Source: Dysgonamonadaceae bacterium (GTDB lineage Bacteria > Bacteroidota > Bacteroidia > Bacteroidales > Azobacteroidaceae). Taken from it: a stretch of DNA of 19,380 bases. Positions 7,539-16,095 of this stretch are shown one piece after another. The first letter of the stretch is position 1. Each line of letters opens with the position of its first letter. A program made the translations under genes and the position numbers. The stretch is taken from positions 1 through 19,380 of the forward strand of contig JAISNS010000286.1 of NCBI GenBank assembly GCA_031276105.1. The letters are read 5' to 3'. The notes beneath the pieces are model-generated. The model saw only the letters and a list, made by a program, of their open reading frames with translations, had not been told where the DNA came from and made no database searches.

Positions 7539-8735
7539 ATGATTCATTACTTTAATCCGGGACACGAAACGGCGGTCTTGAACGGTTCTCCATTTTATCA
7601 ACCGCCGGCACAAACAGTAAAAATGCAGGCAGACCTGGCTTTTTTGCCGGCCTGGTATGCCGATTCGGAAGATTATGTATTGATTAACAATCCGTTTCCA
7701 TATCTCTGTCGCTGTTCTTCCTTTTGCCGTTACATGATTGATTCGCAACGGGAGAATATCGAGCGGATTCCGCTTTCCTCTCCGGCCGCCCGTGCTATTG
7801 GAACAGAGCGCGTTGCTTTATGGGGGATTTCTCCGCAAAGTATTCATCTTTTCGAGAAGATTAACCGGCAATATAACTTGCACTTTCAAACTCCGGCAGG
7901 AAGCGAAGAATATCGCGAAGCCGCCGGTCGCCGAACTTCGCAAAAAGCCCTTGCCCTTTTAATCGACGAAATTCCCGAAATAGAGAAAGACATTCTTCCT
8001 CAATTCTTTTCAACTATTGATGAAATAGAGCGTTACTTGCTTCGAAGCAACGAAAAGCAGGTAGTTAAATCGCCCTTTTCTTCGTCGGGACGAGGATTGG
8101 TCTGGCTTCCTCCCGGAAAAATCGCTCAATCGGAACGACAGATAATCAGCGGAATGTTGAAAAAACAATCCTCCGTTTCCATAGAAAAAGCCTTGGATAA
8201 ACAAATGGATTTTTCCATGCACTTCGAAAATACACCGGAAGGTGAAACTCAATTCATCGGTTATTCCGTTTTCCAAACGAACGGGAAAGGCGTGTACGAA
8301 AAAAGCTTGCTGGCCAGGCAGGAAGACCTGGAAAAACGAATCGCCGGATTCATTGATAAAGCCTTGTTACTTCGCGTAAGAAAAGCGCTCAACGACTTCA
8401 TACACCGGCTTTACATCCCTCATTATACCGGAAATATCGGCGTCGATATGCTAATCTACCGCTCGGGAAATACATACAAACTGCATCCCTGCGTTGAAAT
8501 CAACATGCGGAAAAGCATGGGCTATTTAGCAATCCGTCTGTTTGAAAAACATGTCCATCCTGATTCGCAAGGCGAACTGGTTATTGAATACAATCCTGAT
8601 CCTTTAACCGTCGGAAAAAAACAAAAGGAAAGGTTAGTTTGCGAAAACGGACAAATAAAAACCGGACAACTCAATCTTTGTCCGGTTTCCAAAACAACTA
8701 AATATTATGCACATGTAAAACTAACCACTCTCTAA
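7539..8735 (+). CDS. Uncharacterised ATP-grasp-like protein
   Basis: A 398-residue cytoplasmic protein with no signal peptide. I do not recognise a named function. Features that suggest the ATP-grasp fold are a lysine followed by a Ser/Gly-rich loop, K177-SPFSSSGRG-L, matching the ATP-binding strand-loop, and a C-terminal acidic strand followed by an E-x-N-x-R motif (GNIGVDML with D303, then HPCVEINMRKSMG with E320, N322, R324), as used for Mg-ATP binding in carboxylate-amine ligases. The N-terminus MIHYFNPGHETAVLNG is distinctive. From memory, similar proteins of about 390 residues recur in Bacteroidales genomes as hypotheticals. The start at 7539 follows the palindrome array by 49 bases. 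The stop overlaps the stop of the convergent caspase gene by a few bases, and its 3' coding region contains a hairpin that may serve that opposing gene. Confidence 0.8.
   Translation: MIHYFNPGHETAVLNGSPFYQPPAQTVKMQADLAFLPAWYADSEDYVLINNPFPYLCRCSSFCRYMIDSQRENIERIPLSSPAARAIGTERVALWGISPQSIHLFEKINRQYNLHFQTPAGSEEYREAAGRRTSQKALALLIDEIPEIEKDILPQFFSTIDEIERYLLRSNEKQVVKSPFSSSGRGLVWLPPGKIAQSERQIISGMLKKQSSVSIEKALDKQMDFSMHFENTPEGETQFIGYSVFQTNGKGVYEKSLLARQEDLEKRIAGFIDKALLLRVRKALNDFIHRLYIPHYTGNIGVDMLIYRSGNTYKLHPCVEINMRKSMGYLAIRLFEKHVHPDSQGELVIEYNPDPLTVGKKQKERLVCENGQIKTGQLNLCPVSKTTKYYAHVKLTTL
8650..8688 (-). terminator. Candidate intrinsic terminator for the caspase operon, inside the opposing gene
   Basis: 8659-8669 and 8678-8688 are perfect 11-base reverse complements (minus-strand stem AAACCGGACAA...TTGTCCGGTTT, loop of 8). 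Reading the minus strand, the stem begins 44 bases after the caspase stop and its 3' arm runs into TTATTTG, giving a U-rich tail. It lies in the last 25 codons of the plus-strand ATP-grasp-like gene. The placement and tail fit a terminator for the minus-strand operon; the GC content of the stem is modest. Confidence 0.6.
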
Positions 8736-11542
8736 TCAAGCGGGGAAACATCCGTCGAAACAGCTTCTTCGAGAAGTATTTCGGAATCTGTTTGCAGTTT
8801 CAGATTTTCCCAATCATAATTGATAACCGGAGAAACCATGATTTGTGGCTCCTGCAACTTACCGGTCAGCGCGGTTGCCCGTCGCACGGCGGCATTGGTT
8901 TTCTCAAACAACGATTTCATCGTTATGTTGCCATTGCTTTCCTGTATGGATTTGACTAAGAAATAGGTAAAATAGCCCTGCTTCTTTTCGTGCCATACGC
9001 TTGAAGTCTGATCGCCGCTACTGGACGAGAAACTGATGGTATTTCCACGGGGCATTCCGATTTTCGGAACTACACGAACGGCTTTTTGTGCAACAAGCGC
9101 CGCTTCGCCTTTGAATCCACCGCTGAAACAGGCGTCCAGAAATACGTAAGACGCTTTCACCGGATAGCGCGACAGTTCCGTATAAAGGTTTTCTAAAGAA
9201 ATACCGAAGCGGATATTTTTGCCGCTCACGTCAACCGGAATTAAAAAGGCTTCTTTGGTCTGTTCGTCATTATTGCCGTGTCCGGAAAAGAAGAAGAAGA
9301 GTTCTGCTTCGGAATCGGCGCTTGCCATATTCACTAACCAGTCGAGTTGTTCGTGCATGATACCGGCTGTCGCGTTGGAAACGAATTTGACTTGTTTGTC
9401 GGGAATACCAAATGTTCGCAAGCAATATTCGCGAAACACAATGGCGTCGTTAACGGCATAGGGGACATTGATTTCGGCATTTCTTCCCGCAATGCTATAA
9501 TCTTCATTACCGATAATCAAGGCATAACGGTGACGGTTGAGGCCTCCTTCCGGTACATTTTCCAGCAATTCGTTTTTTAATGTCAGGGAGAAATCTTTGG
9601 CGGCAGCTAAAGCCTTCCGATCGCTTTGCCCTTCCAGACGAAGGGTTTGGGTGGAGGTCAGATACTGTCCGAGTTTGACTTTAAATACATCGTTGATAAA
9701 GGATGTTTTTGTCGGCTCGGTTACAGACATTAATACGCTAATCGAATCCTGATCAAATCGTTTATTTACCAAAAATTGATAATCAATCACCGAAACTTCG
9801 CCGGGCGGAATGCTGTCGATCAATATTTCGGGATTATCCGTGGCATAAATATTATTCGGAAGTTTGAAATTTATTTTGACGTCGTTAGCGGTTACGCTTC
9901 CCTCGTTGCGGATAGCTACCGATAATTTGCCGTTGTCGCCCAAAGTAATGGACGTCCCTTCGGCGGCAAGGAATTGATAATCGGCAACCGCCAACCGGGG
10001 CATAGCATAGTCCATTGTGGTAACGAGCAATTCGGCCGGATCGGCGTCAAATCCATTGGCTTCAAAGGCATAGATATTGATTACGGCGCTTCCTTCCGGC
10101 AGATTTTTATCCACGATATAGCGCATCGTATATTGCTTGGCAATTCCGGCCGGGATATTTCCACCATCCATTTCTTTTGCTCCGTCAAAAAAAGTATCCA
10201 GGCCTTGCTGTTCGGAAAGTCGTATTCTTACATTATAGGCGTCGCCTTGTCCTTGATTTTGAATAGTAAACGTAACGGCAAAGACTTCACCGGCATCGAT
10301 CACCTTGTTTTCGTTTCCGTCTGAAAATTCATCAATACGGATGGTTAATTGAGCCGGATTGGTAGGGCGTGGGACAAACGTGTTGTTTGGAGCCTGTGGT
10401 TGTTCCGGCGATTTTTGTTGCGCTTCATTATAAGCCGTCAAACGGTCGGTAAATTGGCCGAAATCCACGCCGTCGGTAATAATTTGGCTTAATACCGTGT
10501 ATTCGGGCAACATATCCATGTATTGATACACACTTGCCAAGCCGGTCATATATTGTTTGGAAGTCGGATTTTTTTCCAGTATTTTGAGGAATAAATCCTT
10601 CGCCTCCAACAAATAGCCGGCTGCTTTTTGCCTTACAATAGCATACTGGGTATCATCGACAATGGTAGAACCGTTGTTGATAATTTCCGTTGCATAGTTA
10701 AAATTGCTGCGGGCTAATCCGGTTAGCAATTCGGAATTATCGGGATGTAATGTGTATAAGCGTTGATAAATTTGCAGGGCTTCCTCGTTCTTCCCTGCGT
10801 TTTCCAAAAGGCGCGCCTTGATTGGGAGCACTTTTTCGTTGTTCGGATCAATGTTGAGTATTTTATTAATTGTTGCCAGCAATTTATCCACATTCTGGGT
10901 AGTTATATGAACATTTACCAGATTATAAAGAAAATCCAGTACCAGAGGGAATTGGGTATGAGCGCGTTCCAAAATGTTTTCCTGTTCCTTATAACTTTTT
11001 TGCGCCAGATAAATCATGTTCAAATACAGGTAGGAATCTTTGGCAAATTCTTTGGAATCCGTATTCAAATATTCCTGAAAGAGTGCGATTGCCTGATTGT
11101 ATTTTTGTATTTTATATGCGGATATTCCGGCATAGTACACGATGGAGGCGTATTGAGCGTTTTGAGGTAACAATTCGCTTCTAAACAGGGATAATTTGGG
11201 AATTTCGATGTAAGGAATAGCAAATTCCACGACTTTGCTATTGTTTTGGACGTCGGCATAATAAATCGTCGCCTTTTCGATGTACGGATACGCCGCTTTC
11301 AAGCGGTTTTTTATGGCATTAATATATTCGCCGTTGTCGGAAGCGTTTATCACTTTCAAAAATTGGGTATAACTGTCTAACAAATAATTGTAAGTTGCGT
11401 CGATATCTACTCCTTTGTCTCTTTCGCTTTCAAAAAACACATACAATTGATTGGCTTTTTTAATTGTTTCTGCCGTATTTTGCGAACGAACGCTCCCCGA
11501 GAAAGATACTAAAAACAGAATGACTGATAAATAAGTTTTCAT
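8732..11542 (-). CDS. Exported TPR-CARDB-caspase (peptidase C14-like) protein
   Basis: A 936-residue protein. It has a signal peptide (about 1-21, ending VRSQ), a helical TPR region (about 125-350), two CARDB/Ig-like domains (about 398-505 and 515-622), and a C-terminal caspase-fold domain (about 671-890). The catalytic dyad is intact: H755 in FFFFSGHGNND and C805 in FLDACFSGG, with the strand RYALIIGNEDY opening the domain. From family knowledge, D803 two residues before the cysteine is the position that gives metacaspases basic P1 preference, so cleavage after Arg or Lys is a reasonable inference. The signal peptide places the protease in the periplasm or on the cell surface, not in the cytosol. 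It is last in a five-gene operon, 8 bases after the WD40/OmpA-like gene. Its substrate and activation are unknown; the TPR and CARDB parts suggest protein-protein docking. Confidence 0.9.
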   Translation of the reverse strand: MKTYLSVILFLVSFSGSVRSQNTAETIKKANQLYVFFESERDKGVDIDATYNYLLDSYTQFLKVINASDNGEYINAIKNRLKAAYPYIEKATIYYADVQNNSKVVEFAIPYIEIPKLSLFRSELLPQNAQYASIVYYAGISAYKIQKYNQAIALFQEYLNTDSKEFAKDSYLYLNMIYLAQKSYKEQENILERAHTQFPLVLDFLYNLVNVHITTQNVDKLLATINKILNIDPNNEKVLPIKARLLENAGKNEEALQIYQRLYTLHPDNSELLTGLARSNFNYATEIINNGSTIVDDTQYAIVRQKAAGYLLEAKDLFLKILEKNPTSKQYMTGLASVYQYMDMLPEYTVLSQIITDGVDFGQFTDRLTAYNEAQQKSPEQPQAPNNTFVPRPTNPAQLTIRIDEFSDGNENKVIDAGEVFAVTFTIQNQGQGDAYNVRIRLSEQQGLDTFFDGAKEMDGGNIPAGIAKQYTMRYIVDKNLPEGSAVINIYAFEANGFDADPAELLVTTMDYAMPRLAVADYQFLAAEGTSITLGDNGKLSVAIRNEGSVTANDVKINFKLPNNIYATDNPEILIDSIPPGEVSVIDYQFLVNKRFDQDSISVLMSVTEPTKTSFINDVFKVKLGQYLTSTQTLRLEGQSDRKALAAAKDFSLTLKNELLENVPEGGLNRHRYALIIGNEDYSIAGRNAEINVPYAVNDAIVFREYCLRTFGIPDKQVKFVSNATAGIMHEQLDWLVNMASADSEAELFFFFSGHGNNDEQTKEAFLIPVDVSGKNIRFGISLENLYTELSRYPVKASYVFLDACFSGGFKGEAALVAQKAVRVVPKIGMPRGNTISFSSSSGDQTSSVWHEKKQGYFTYFLVKSIQESNGNITMKSLFEKTNAAVRRATALTGKLQEPQIMVSPVINYDWENLKLQTDSEILLEEAVSTDVSPLD

Positions 11543-11550
11543 CTTTATTA

Positions 11551-13632
11551 TTATTTTTCAAATGCGTCGATGATAGTAAATTGAATAGTAATCCGCCGGT
11601 ACTCTCCGCCTCGTTCTTCCGCTACTTCTACGTTGTAGTGATAACTATTTTGCGTATTCTGAAGCGAAGCGATATTGTTGGAAAGATAGTCTTTAACACT
11701 TATAGCGCGAATAAAAGCTAATTGTGTATTTTCGGTAATTCCGGTTGCTTTTGTTACCGTAATATTGTTCAGTTCATTGTTTTGATAATACGGTTCTGCT
11801 TCGAAATTACCGTAACGCTCGTCGTATGCAATTTTTCCACGTATCGGGGCGCCGTCTGCCGATCCGGTTATCGCAATTTTCACATGTTTACCGGCTTTCA
11901 GGTATTTAGCGAAATCGCCTTCTTCAAACGAGTTTTTTATGATTTTCATCAGCGACATTGCGGCATTCGATTTTTTAATATCATAGCTTCCGGGAGGAAA
12001 ATCTTCCACTTCCGAAAATTCTTTATTGATCACTTCGTATTTATAGTTAACCAGATAATTCAATATTTTGTTTCCTTCGGCATCGACGTCGGCAACGACT
12101 TCCGTCCCCACATTGATTTGCGTGTTATCGGTAATCAGTTTTTCCTGTTTATTTTCTTCCATCACATTTTCCGTTACAGACTCCAGATTCGATGCTTCCT
12201 GACTGGCAATTTGTAAAATTTCGAGCGGGACAAAGTTTAGATCCGTTTCAATCGCTTCGATACGGGTACGGCCAATATTGTCGTAGATATACACTTTGTT
12301 ATTCACTTCGTTCGTAACTTCAATATAAGCCAATACAAATTCGTCTTCTTCATTGATCATATAAACGGCATTATTGAATTTCAGATTACTGCCGTTGCCG
12401 AAATCAGAAAGTTCGGAAGCCGGTACGGGAATTTCGATGGGAGGTAAAGACGTAAAATTAATAGCCAAAAGATTGCTTTCGTTATTATAGTCGCCAACGA
12501 ACGGATTTTCGATAGATATTCTGTCCTGAGCGAGCGAGGTTGTCGCTTCCTGAGTAAACAGTTCCATTTGCTTGAGCCGCGTGGAGTCATTTACCCTGAT
12601 TTTATATTCGTCCATTGATTCGCCTTGCATCATTTTCACCCATTCGTTCATTTTTTTATCTACTTCCTGATTGATAATTTTCCCATAGAACGGATTTAGC
12701 CCGTTCGCATTCCAATAGACTATTGCTTTGGAGCGGCTGGATATCAAGTACGTTTTATCGTGCGAGTTAAAAAAGCGGCAGGCTAAAATATTACTTTCTT
12801 CCGGTATTTCCTGAATTATTTCCTGTTTGCGGATATTCAAAACGGCAATGCGCCGGCCGTTAAGGATAAATGCCAAGTATTTATCATCACCGTTGAAAGA
12901 TGGTGACGAGGCAACATCATCAAAGGTATAATTTTGTATATTTTCCCAGTTTCGCGTATTATATAGCAGCAATCGTCCGGGCAAAGTAATCGCCAGCATA
13001 GATGCGTCGGGCGAAAATGCAATGCCGGTAACTTCTGTTTCTACGTCTATGTGCGCACGAATTGTTTTCCGTTCAAAATTCCAGATATTGATCCGTTTAC
13101 CGGTAACGGCTGCAATAAAGTAGTCGTTAGGGCTTACCGTAATGGACGTTGCAGCGGTGTCGCCTGCCAAGATATATTGCGATTCATATTTTTTTGTATC
13201 GTAAACAATAATTTCTCCCGTTGTAAAACTAACAAGGAGTTGATCGGCATTGCCTGTGTAAGTCAGGGATAAGGGGAGGCGTTTGAGTGCTTTATTTTTA
13301 CTTTTATATTCTACATTAAACAGTTTGGTTTCTTCTTTCATAAAAGAATAAATTTTCACATTCTTTTTTTGAATAACGGCAAACGAACTTCCGGATGGAT
13401 TCAATGCCAAGCATTTAACATCGCCAATGGAAGCTACCGTTTTATCTTTGTAAGTATTCACTTCGGAATCCACATAATAGATAAGACGGAATGAGGTATT
13501 GTCGAACAATTTTATTTCGTTTCCGGAGGAATATGTTCGTATCAGTTCCACTTGAGAAAAAGAATACGTATGGAAAAGAATAAAAAAACAAAAGGAAGAA
13601 ATAAACCGAAATAGAGTGATGTTTATTTTCAT
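11551..13632 (-). CDS. Exported WD40-repeat protein with OmpA-like C-terminal domain
   Basis: A 693-residue protein. It has a signal peptide (about 1-27, ending SFSQ) and a beta-propeller of diverged WD40-type repeats (about 35-310), with blades visible as VKCLALNPSGSSFAVIQKKNVKIY, TSITVSPNDYFIAAVTGKRINIWN and VTGIAFSPDASMLAITLPGRLLLYN. A linker and beta-rich middle follow (about 320-480), then a C-terminal region (about 535-690) that I read as a diverged OmpA-like domain: VKIAITGSADGAP resembles the beta strand with the GHTD position, and TQLAFIRAISVKDYLSNNI resembles the helix with the N-x-x-L-S-x-x-RA position. OmpA-like domains bind peptidoglycan, which would anchor the propeller to the wall. 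The canonical Asp and Arg are only partly recognisable, so this second assignment is tentative. Second last in the operon, 34 bases after the transglutaminase-like gene. Confidence 0.8.
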   Translation of the reverse strand: MKINITLFRFISSFCFFILFHTYSFSQVELIRTYSSGNEIKLFDNTSFRLIYYVDSEVNTYKDKTVASIGDVKCLALNPSGSSFAVIQKKNVKIYSFMKEETKLFNVEYKSKNKALKRLPLSLTYTGNADQLLVSFTTGEIIVYDTKKYESQYILAGDTAATSITVSPNDYFIAAVTGKRINIWNFERKTIRAHIDVETEVTGIAFSPDASMLAITLPGRLLLYNTRNWENIQNYTFDDVASSPSFNGDDKYLAFILNGRRIAVLNIRKQEIIQEIPEESNILACRFFNSHDKTYLISSRSKAIVYWNANGLNPFYGKIINQEVDKKMNEWVKMMQGESMDEYKIRVNDSTRLKQMELFTQEATTSLAQDRISIENPFVGDYNNESNLLAINFTSLPPIEIPVPASELSDFGNGSNLKFNNAVYMINEEDEFVLAYIEVTNEVNNKVYIYDNIGRTRIEAIETDLNFVPLEILQIASQEASNLESVTENVMEENKQEKLITDNTQINVGTEVVADVDAEGNKILNYLVNYKYEVINKEFSEVEDFPPGSYDIKKSNAAMSLMKIIKNSFEEGDFAKYLKAGKHVKIAITGSADGAPIRGKIAYDERYGNFEAEPYYQNNELNNITVTKATGITENTQLAFIRAISVKDYLSNNIASLQNTQNSYHYNVEVAEERGGEYRRITIQFTIIDAFEK

Positions 13633-13666
13633 TTGTGTGTGTATTAAATTGTTAAACTAAAAAATA

Positions 13667-15139
13667 TTATTGAATTTCAATTATTTGCGCAGGTTCATTT
13701 AAATATTGGGGCATTGATTGACCGACGCGAGCGCCCAGATAGGTAGGATCGCAAATTGTGTATTTTTCGCCTTTATGCAACACATAAGCGCCGTCTGTTT
13801 CCTTGTCCAACTGCACAGCCGTAGCCGCATGGTCGTGATAGAGTATGCCGACTACTTTGAGGCCGGTCAATTTCCGCACTAAGTAAGCAAACAGAATCGA
13901 ATTGTCTTCACAGTCCGAATAGGGATAAATAAAAGATTCTTCGTAAAAGAAAAATTTTTCACGCCCGAATTGATTATCATCCGTCATATAAGGAAATCCC
14001 TCATGCATAAAGTTTAACAAGGTAACGACCTGTTCAAATTTGGTTTTACCTTCCAATCGTTTGCCGAAATTTGTTTTCAACGAATGAGCAACTTCTTCCG
14101 AACATTCCGAATTAAAAGAAACAGCCAAGTCGCAAGCCGGTATTTGATTATAAAAATCTTTCAAATGCGGATTGTACGTTATTTCAACAGCTCCGCCTAA
14201 AGCCTGTGTTTCAATTGTTTTTGTTTGATATTGATTGGATGCTTTGAGCGATTCTTTGAATACCAGACGTATCGCATTTTTCTTATTATCATCTTTCCAC
14301 TCATTATAAGTGTACATCGAAGAAGTATTCTCTCCTGCTACTAAATAATATTTTTCGCCCGAAAAAACAAAGTAGGATTTCCCGTACACCTTATCTTGTA
14401 TGGCTAATAGCAGCAACAGATGCTTATAATCGGCGTCACGTCCCATGCGGACTTTATAACCGCTATTGTCTAATATAAAGGCAGTAAAGGCAATTTTTTC
14501 ATGTTCCTGTTCGGAAGCATAAATCGTATCGGCCAATGTTTTGACAAAAAGGTAATACCCCCAATCATTCAAGTGCAATTCATTTTTGATTAAGAGGCAT
14601 TGATAAATGAGTTCGTCAAAACTTCCGAGCGCCATTTGTTTCCAGTATGCGGCAATTTTATCTTCCGTTATTTGAGGCAAAGCAATATTGAACGATTTAT
14701 CGTAATTAACGGTCAACTTGTGTCCTAAAAATTCGACATTTACTTTATTATATATTACATTGTCGGGTATTACCGGAATATCCGGCACCGGAACGGGTTT
14801 TTCTTCCGGAAGCGGTACTATCACGGGAAGGGCAGGTATTTCCTGATCGGGAAGCGTGTCTACCGGTTCGGCAACCGGCGGTTCTACCGGTTCGGGCAAT
14901 TGGGGTAATTCTTGACCGGCAAAAAGATTAAATTCTTCCCACTTCTTTTCCAGAAACTTAGCAAATTCAAGTTGCTTATTCTTTTTATAATTTTCAAATT
15001 TTGAGGTTTGTTTTTTCTTAAATTCGTCAAAACTTTGAGAACTTTTATTTTTCATTTTATCGAAACCGCCTGCTTGTCCCATAACGAGTAAAGGGAAAAA
15101 GAAGCTAATAACGAGTAATACATTACATTTCAATCTCAT
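13667..15139 (-). CDS. Exported transglutaminase-like cysteine protein
   Basis: A 490-residue protein. It has a signal peptide (about 1-21, ending VMGQ), a Lys-rich, probably coiled-coil segment (25-72), a Pro/Glu/Val-rich linker (78-127), a middle domain of unknown fold (130-320), and a C-terminal papain-like transglutaminase domain (about 330-480). The triad is visible and in the right order: C410 in YSDCEDNS, H437 in YHDHAATAV and D464 in CDPTYLG. The family includes peptidases and amide-forming enzymes; which one applies here cannot be told. The proline-rich linker suggests the catalytic domain is held away from an N-terminal docking site. Third gene of the operon, 59 bases after the DUF4384 gene. 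The start at 15139 gives a clean signal peptide. Confidence 0.88.
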   Translation of the reverse strand: MRLKCNVLLVISFFFPLLVMGQAGGFDKMKNKSSQSFDEFKKKQTSKFENYKKNKQLEFAKFLEKKWEEFNLFAGQELPQLPEPVEPPVAEPVDTLPDQEIPALPVIVPLPEEKPVPVPDIPVIPDNVIYNKVNVEFLGHKLTVNYDKSFNIALPQITEDKIAAYWKQMALGSFDELIYQCLLIKNELHLNDWGYYLFVKTLADTIYASEQEHEKIAFTAFILDNSGYKVRMGRDADYKHLLLLLAIQDKVYGKSYFVFSGEKYYLVAGENTSSMYTYNEWKDDNKKNAIRLVFKESLKASNQYQTKTIETQALGGAVEITYNPHLKDFYNQIPACDLAVSFNSECSEEVAHSLKTNFGKRLEGKTKFEQVVTLLNFMHEGFPYMTDDNQFGREKFFFYEESFIYPYSDCEDNSILFAYLVRKLTGLKVVGILYHDHAATAVQLDKETDGAYVLHKGEKYTICDPTYLGARVGQSMPQYLNEPAQIIEIQ

Positions 15140-15198
15140 AAATGTATTTTTTTAGGGTTCTATACGAAATATTTTCATGCATATTTCCGCTCCGAATT

Positions 15199-16074
15199 TT
15201 ATTTCTTTGCCTTTGCTATCTGAAATAAATTTCGAACTTCTACTCTTTCGTCCGGACTGATTTTTGCGATCCAGTTGAGTACGGAATGATAATTGATGTC
15301 TTCCTCGAAAAAAGGAATATCATGCTTTGTAAAAACGAAAATTAAGAGATTATTTTCGGTAGCTTTCAACGGATTTATTTTCGCCAGTTCGTAATCAAAC
15401 TCTTTAGAAACAGGGAATTTAATCTGTACTCCCGCTTGGAAATATTTGTTTTTTTCATGTACATTCGGATACAATACATAGCCGGTGTTATCGTCTTCAA
15501 ATGCAAAAATCTTTAAATATCCGTCTTTATGCGGCATAAAAGAAAAGGTTAAGTGGTCGCCGTCTTTATACGAACGCTCAATCCCGCTTACCTGTATCTG
15601 AAAGGCTGAGTCTCTTTTTTTCTTGTATTTGCGAACAACAGCATCAATCGTGACTTTAGCAATTAAAGCATCAAAGCCGCCGACTTTTTTTTGCTCTATT
15701 TTCTTATCAACAATAGTAAAATCAATTACTTCTCCCCCTAATTCAATACTGCTTATTCCGGTGTAATCGTTCCCTTCATTCGTCGAGTACAAAGAATTAA
15801 TAGCATTGATTGATTCGTCGATACCGGCCATGCGCAAAGCTTCGAATTTGGCTTCTATCAATGCTTTATCGTATGCCTGCTCCGGTGTGATATTACTTAT
15901 TGACCACTCTCCCCGGGCATTTTTGATTTTAATATCATCATTTTGAGCGTCGGAGATAAGTACATTCAATGCTAAAATAACAAACCAAAGGAAACGTCTC
16001 CTCCCTCTCTTTACAAGAGAGGGGGTGAGGCGTTTTTCTTGCTTGGGAGAATATAAAATACACAATTGTTTCAT
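15199..16074 (-). CDS. Exported DUF4384 protein with repeat-extended N-terminus
   Basis: A 291-residue protein. The N-terminal hydrophobic stretch FLWFVILALNVLISDAQ (about 28-44) is a signal peptide, preceded by an unusually long basic leader of 27 residues. About 12 of these (LTPSLVKRGRRR) are encoded by an inverted repeat. Residues about 50-150 (ARGEW...TPEQAYDKALIEAKFEALRMAGIDESINA) look like the LPP20/FlgT-type alpha-beta domain. Residues about 153-250 match DUF4384 (FQIQVSGIERSYKDGDHLTFSFMPHKDGYLKIFAF...GYVLYPN). DUF4384 domains are known to occur with caspase-type proteases, which agrees with the caspase gene at the end of this operon. There is no catalytic motif, so a binding or assembly role is likely. 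The first ATG after the signal peptide would remove export, so the start at 16074 is kept. 21 bases separate it from the lipoprotein gene upstream. Confidence 0.87.
   Translation of the reverse strand: MKQLCILYSPKQEKRLTPSLVKRGRRRFLWFVILALNVLISDAQNDDIKIKNARGEWSISNITPEQAYDKALIEAKFEALRMAGIDESINAINSLYSTNEGNDYTGISSIELGGEVIDFTIVDKKIEQKKVGGFDALIAKVTIDAVVRKYKKKRDSAFQIQVSGIERSYKDGDHLTFSFMPHKDGYLKIFAFEDDNTGYVLYPNVHEKNKYFQAGVQIKFPVSKEFDYELAKINPLKATENNLLIFVFTKHDIPFFEEDINYHSVLNWIAKISPDERVEVRNLFQIAKAKK
15995..16032. repeat. Palindromic repeat inside the DUF4384 coding start
   Basis: The core stem is CCCTCTCTT (16003-16011) with AAGAGAGGG (16015-16023), perfect over 9 bp around a 3-base loop. It extends outward with one bulge to 15995-16032. 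It is in frame and encodes the basic leader before the signal peptide. Its CT/AG-rich palindromic form is that of dispersed intergenic repeats rather than of a signal-peptide coding sequence. Confidence 0.75.
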
Positions 16075-16095
16075 ACAGCTAAACCTTGTATCAAT

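Noticed and set aside
8732..11542. Cytosolic abortive-infection caspase
   Set aside because: The protein has a clear signal peptide and exported neighbours, with no sensor or nucleotide-signalling gene beside it.
8732..11542. PorU-like sortase of the type IX secretion system
   Set aside because: The catalytic motifs are those of a C14 caspase (SGHG, DACFSGG) with TPR and CARDB parts, not a C25 gingipain-like architecture, and no other Por/Gld gene is present.
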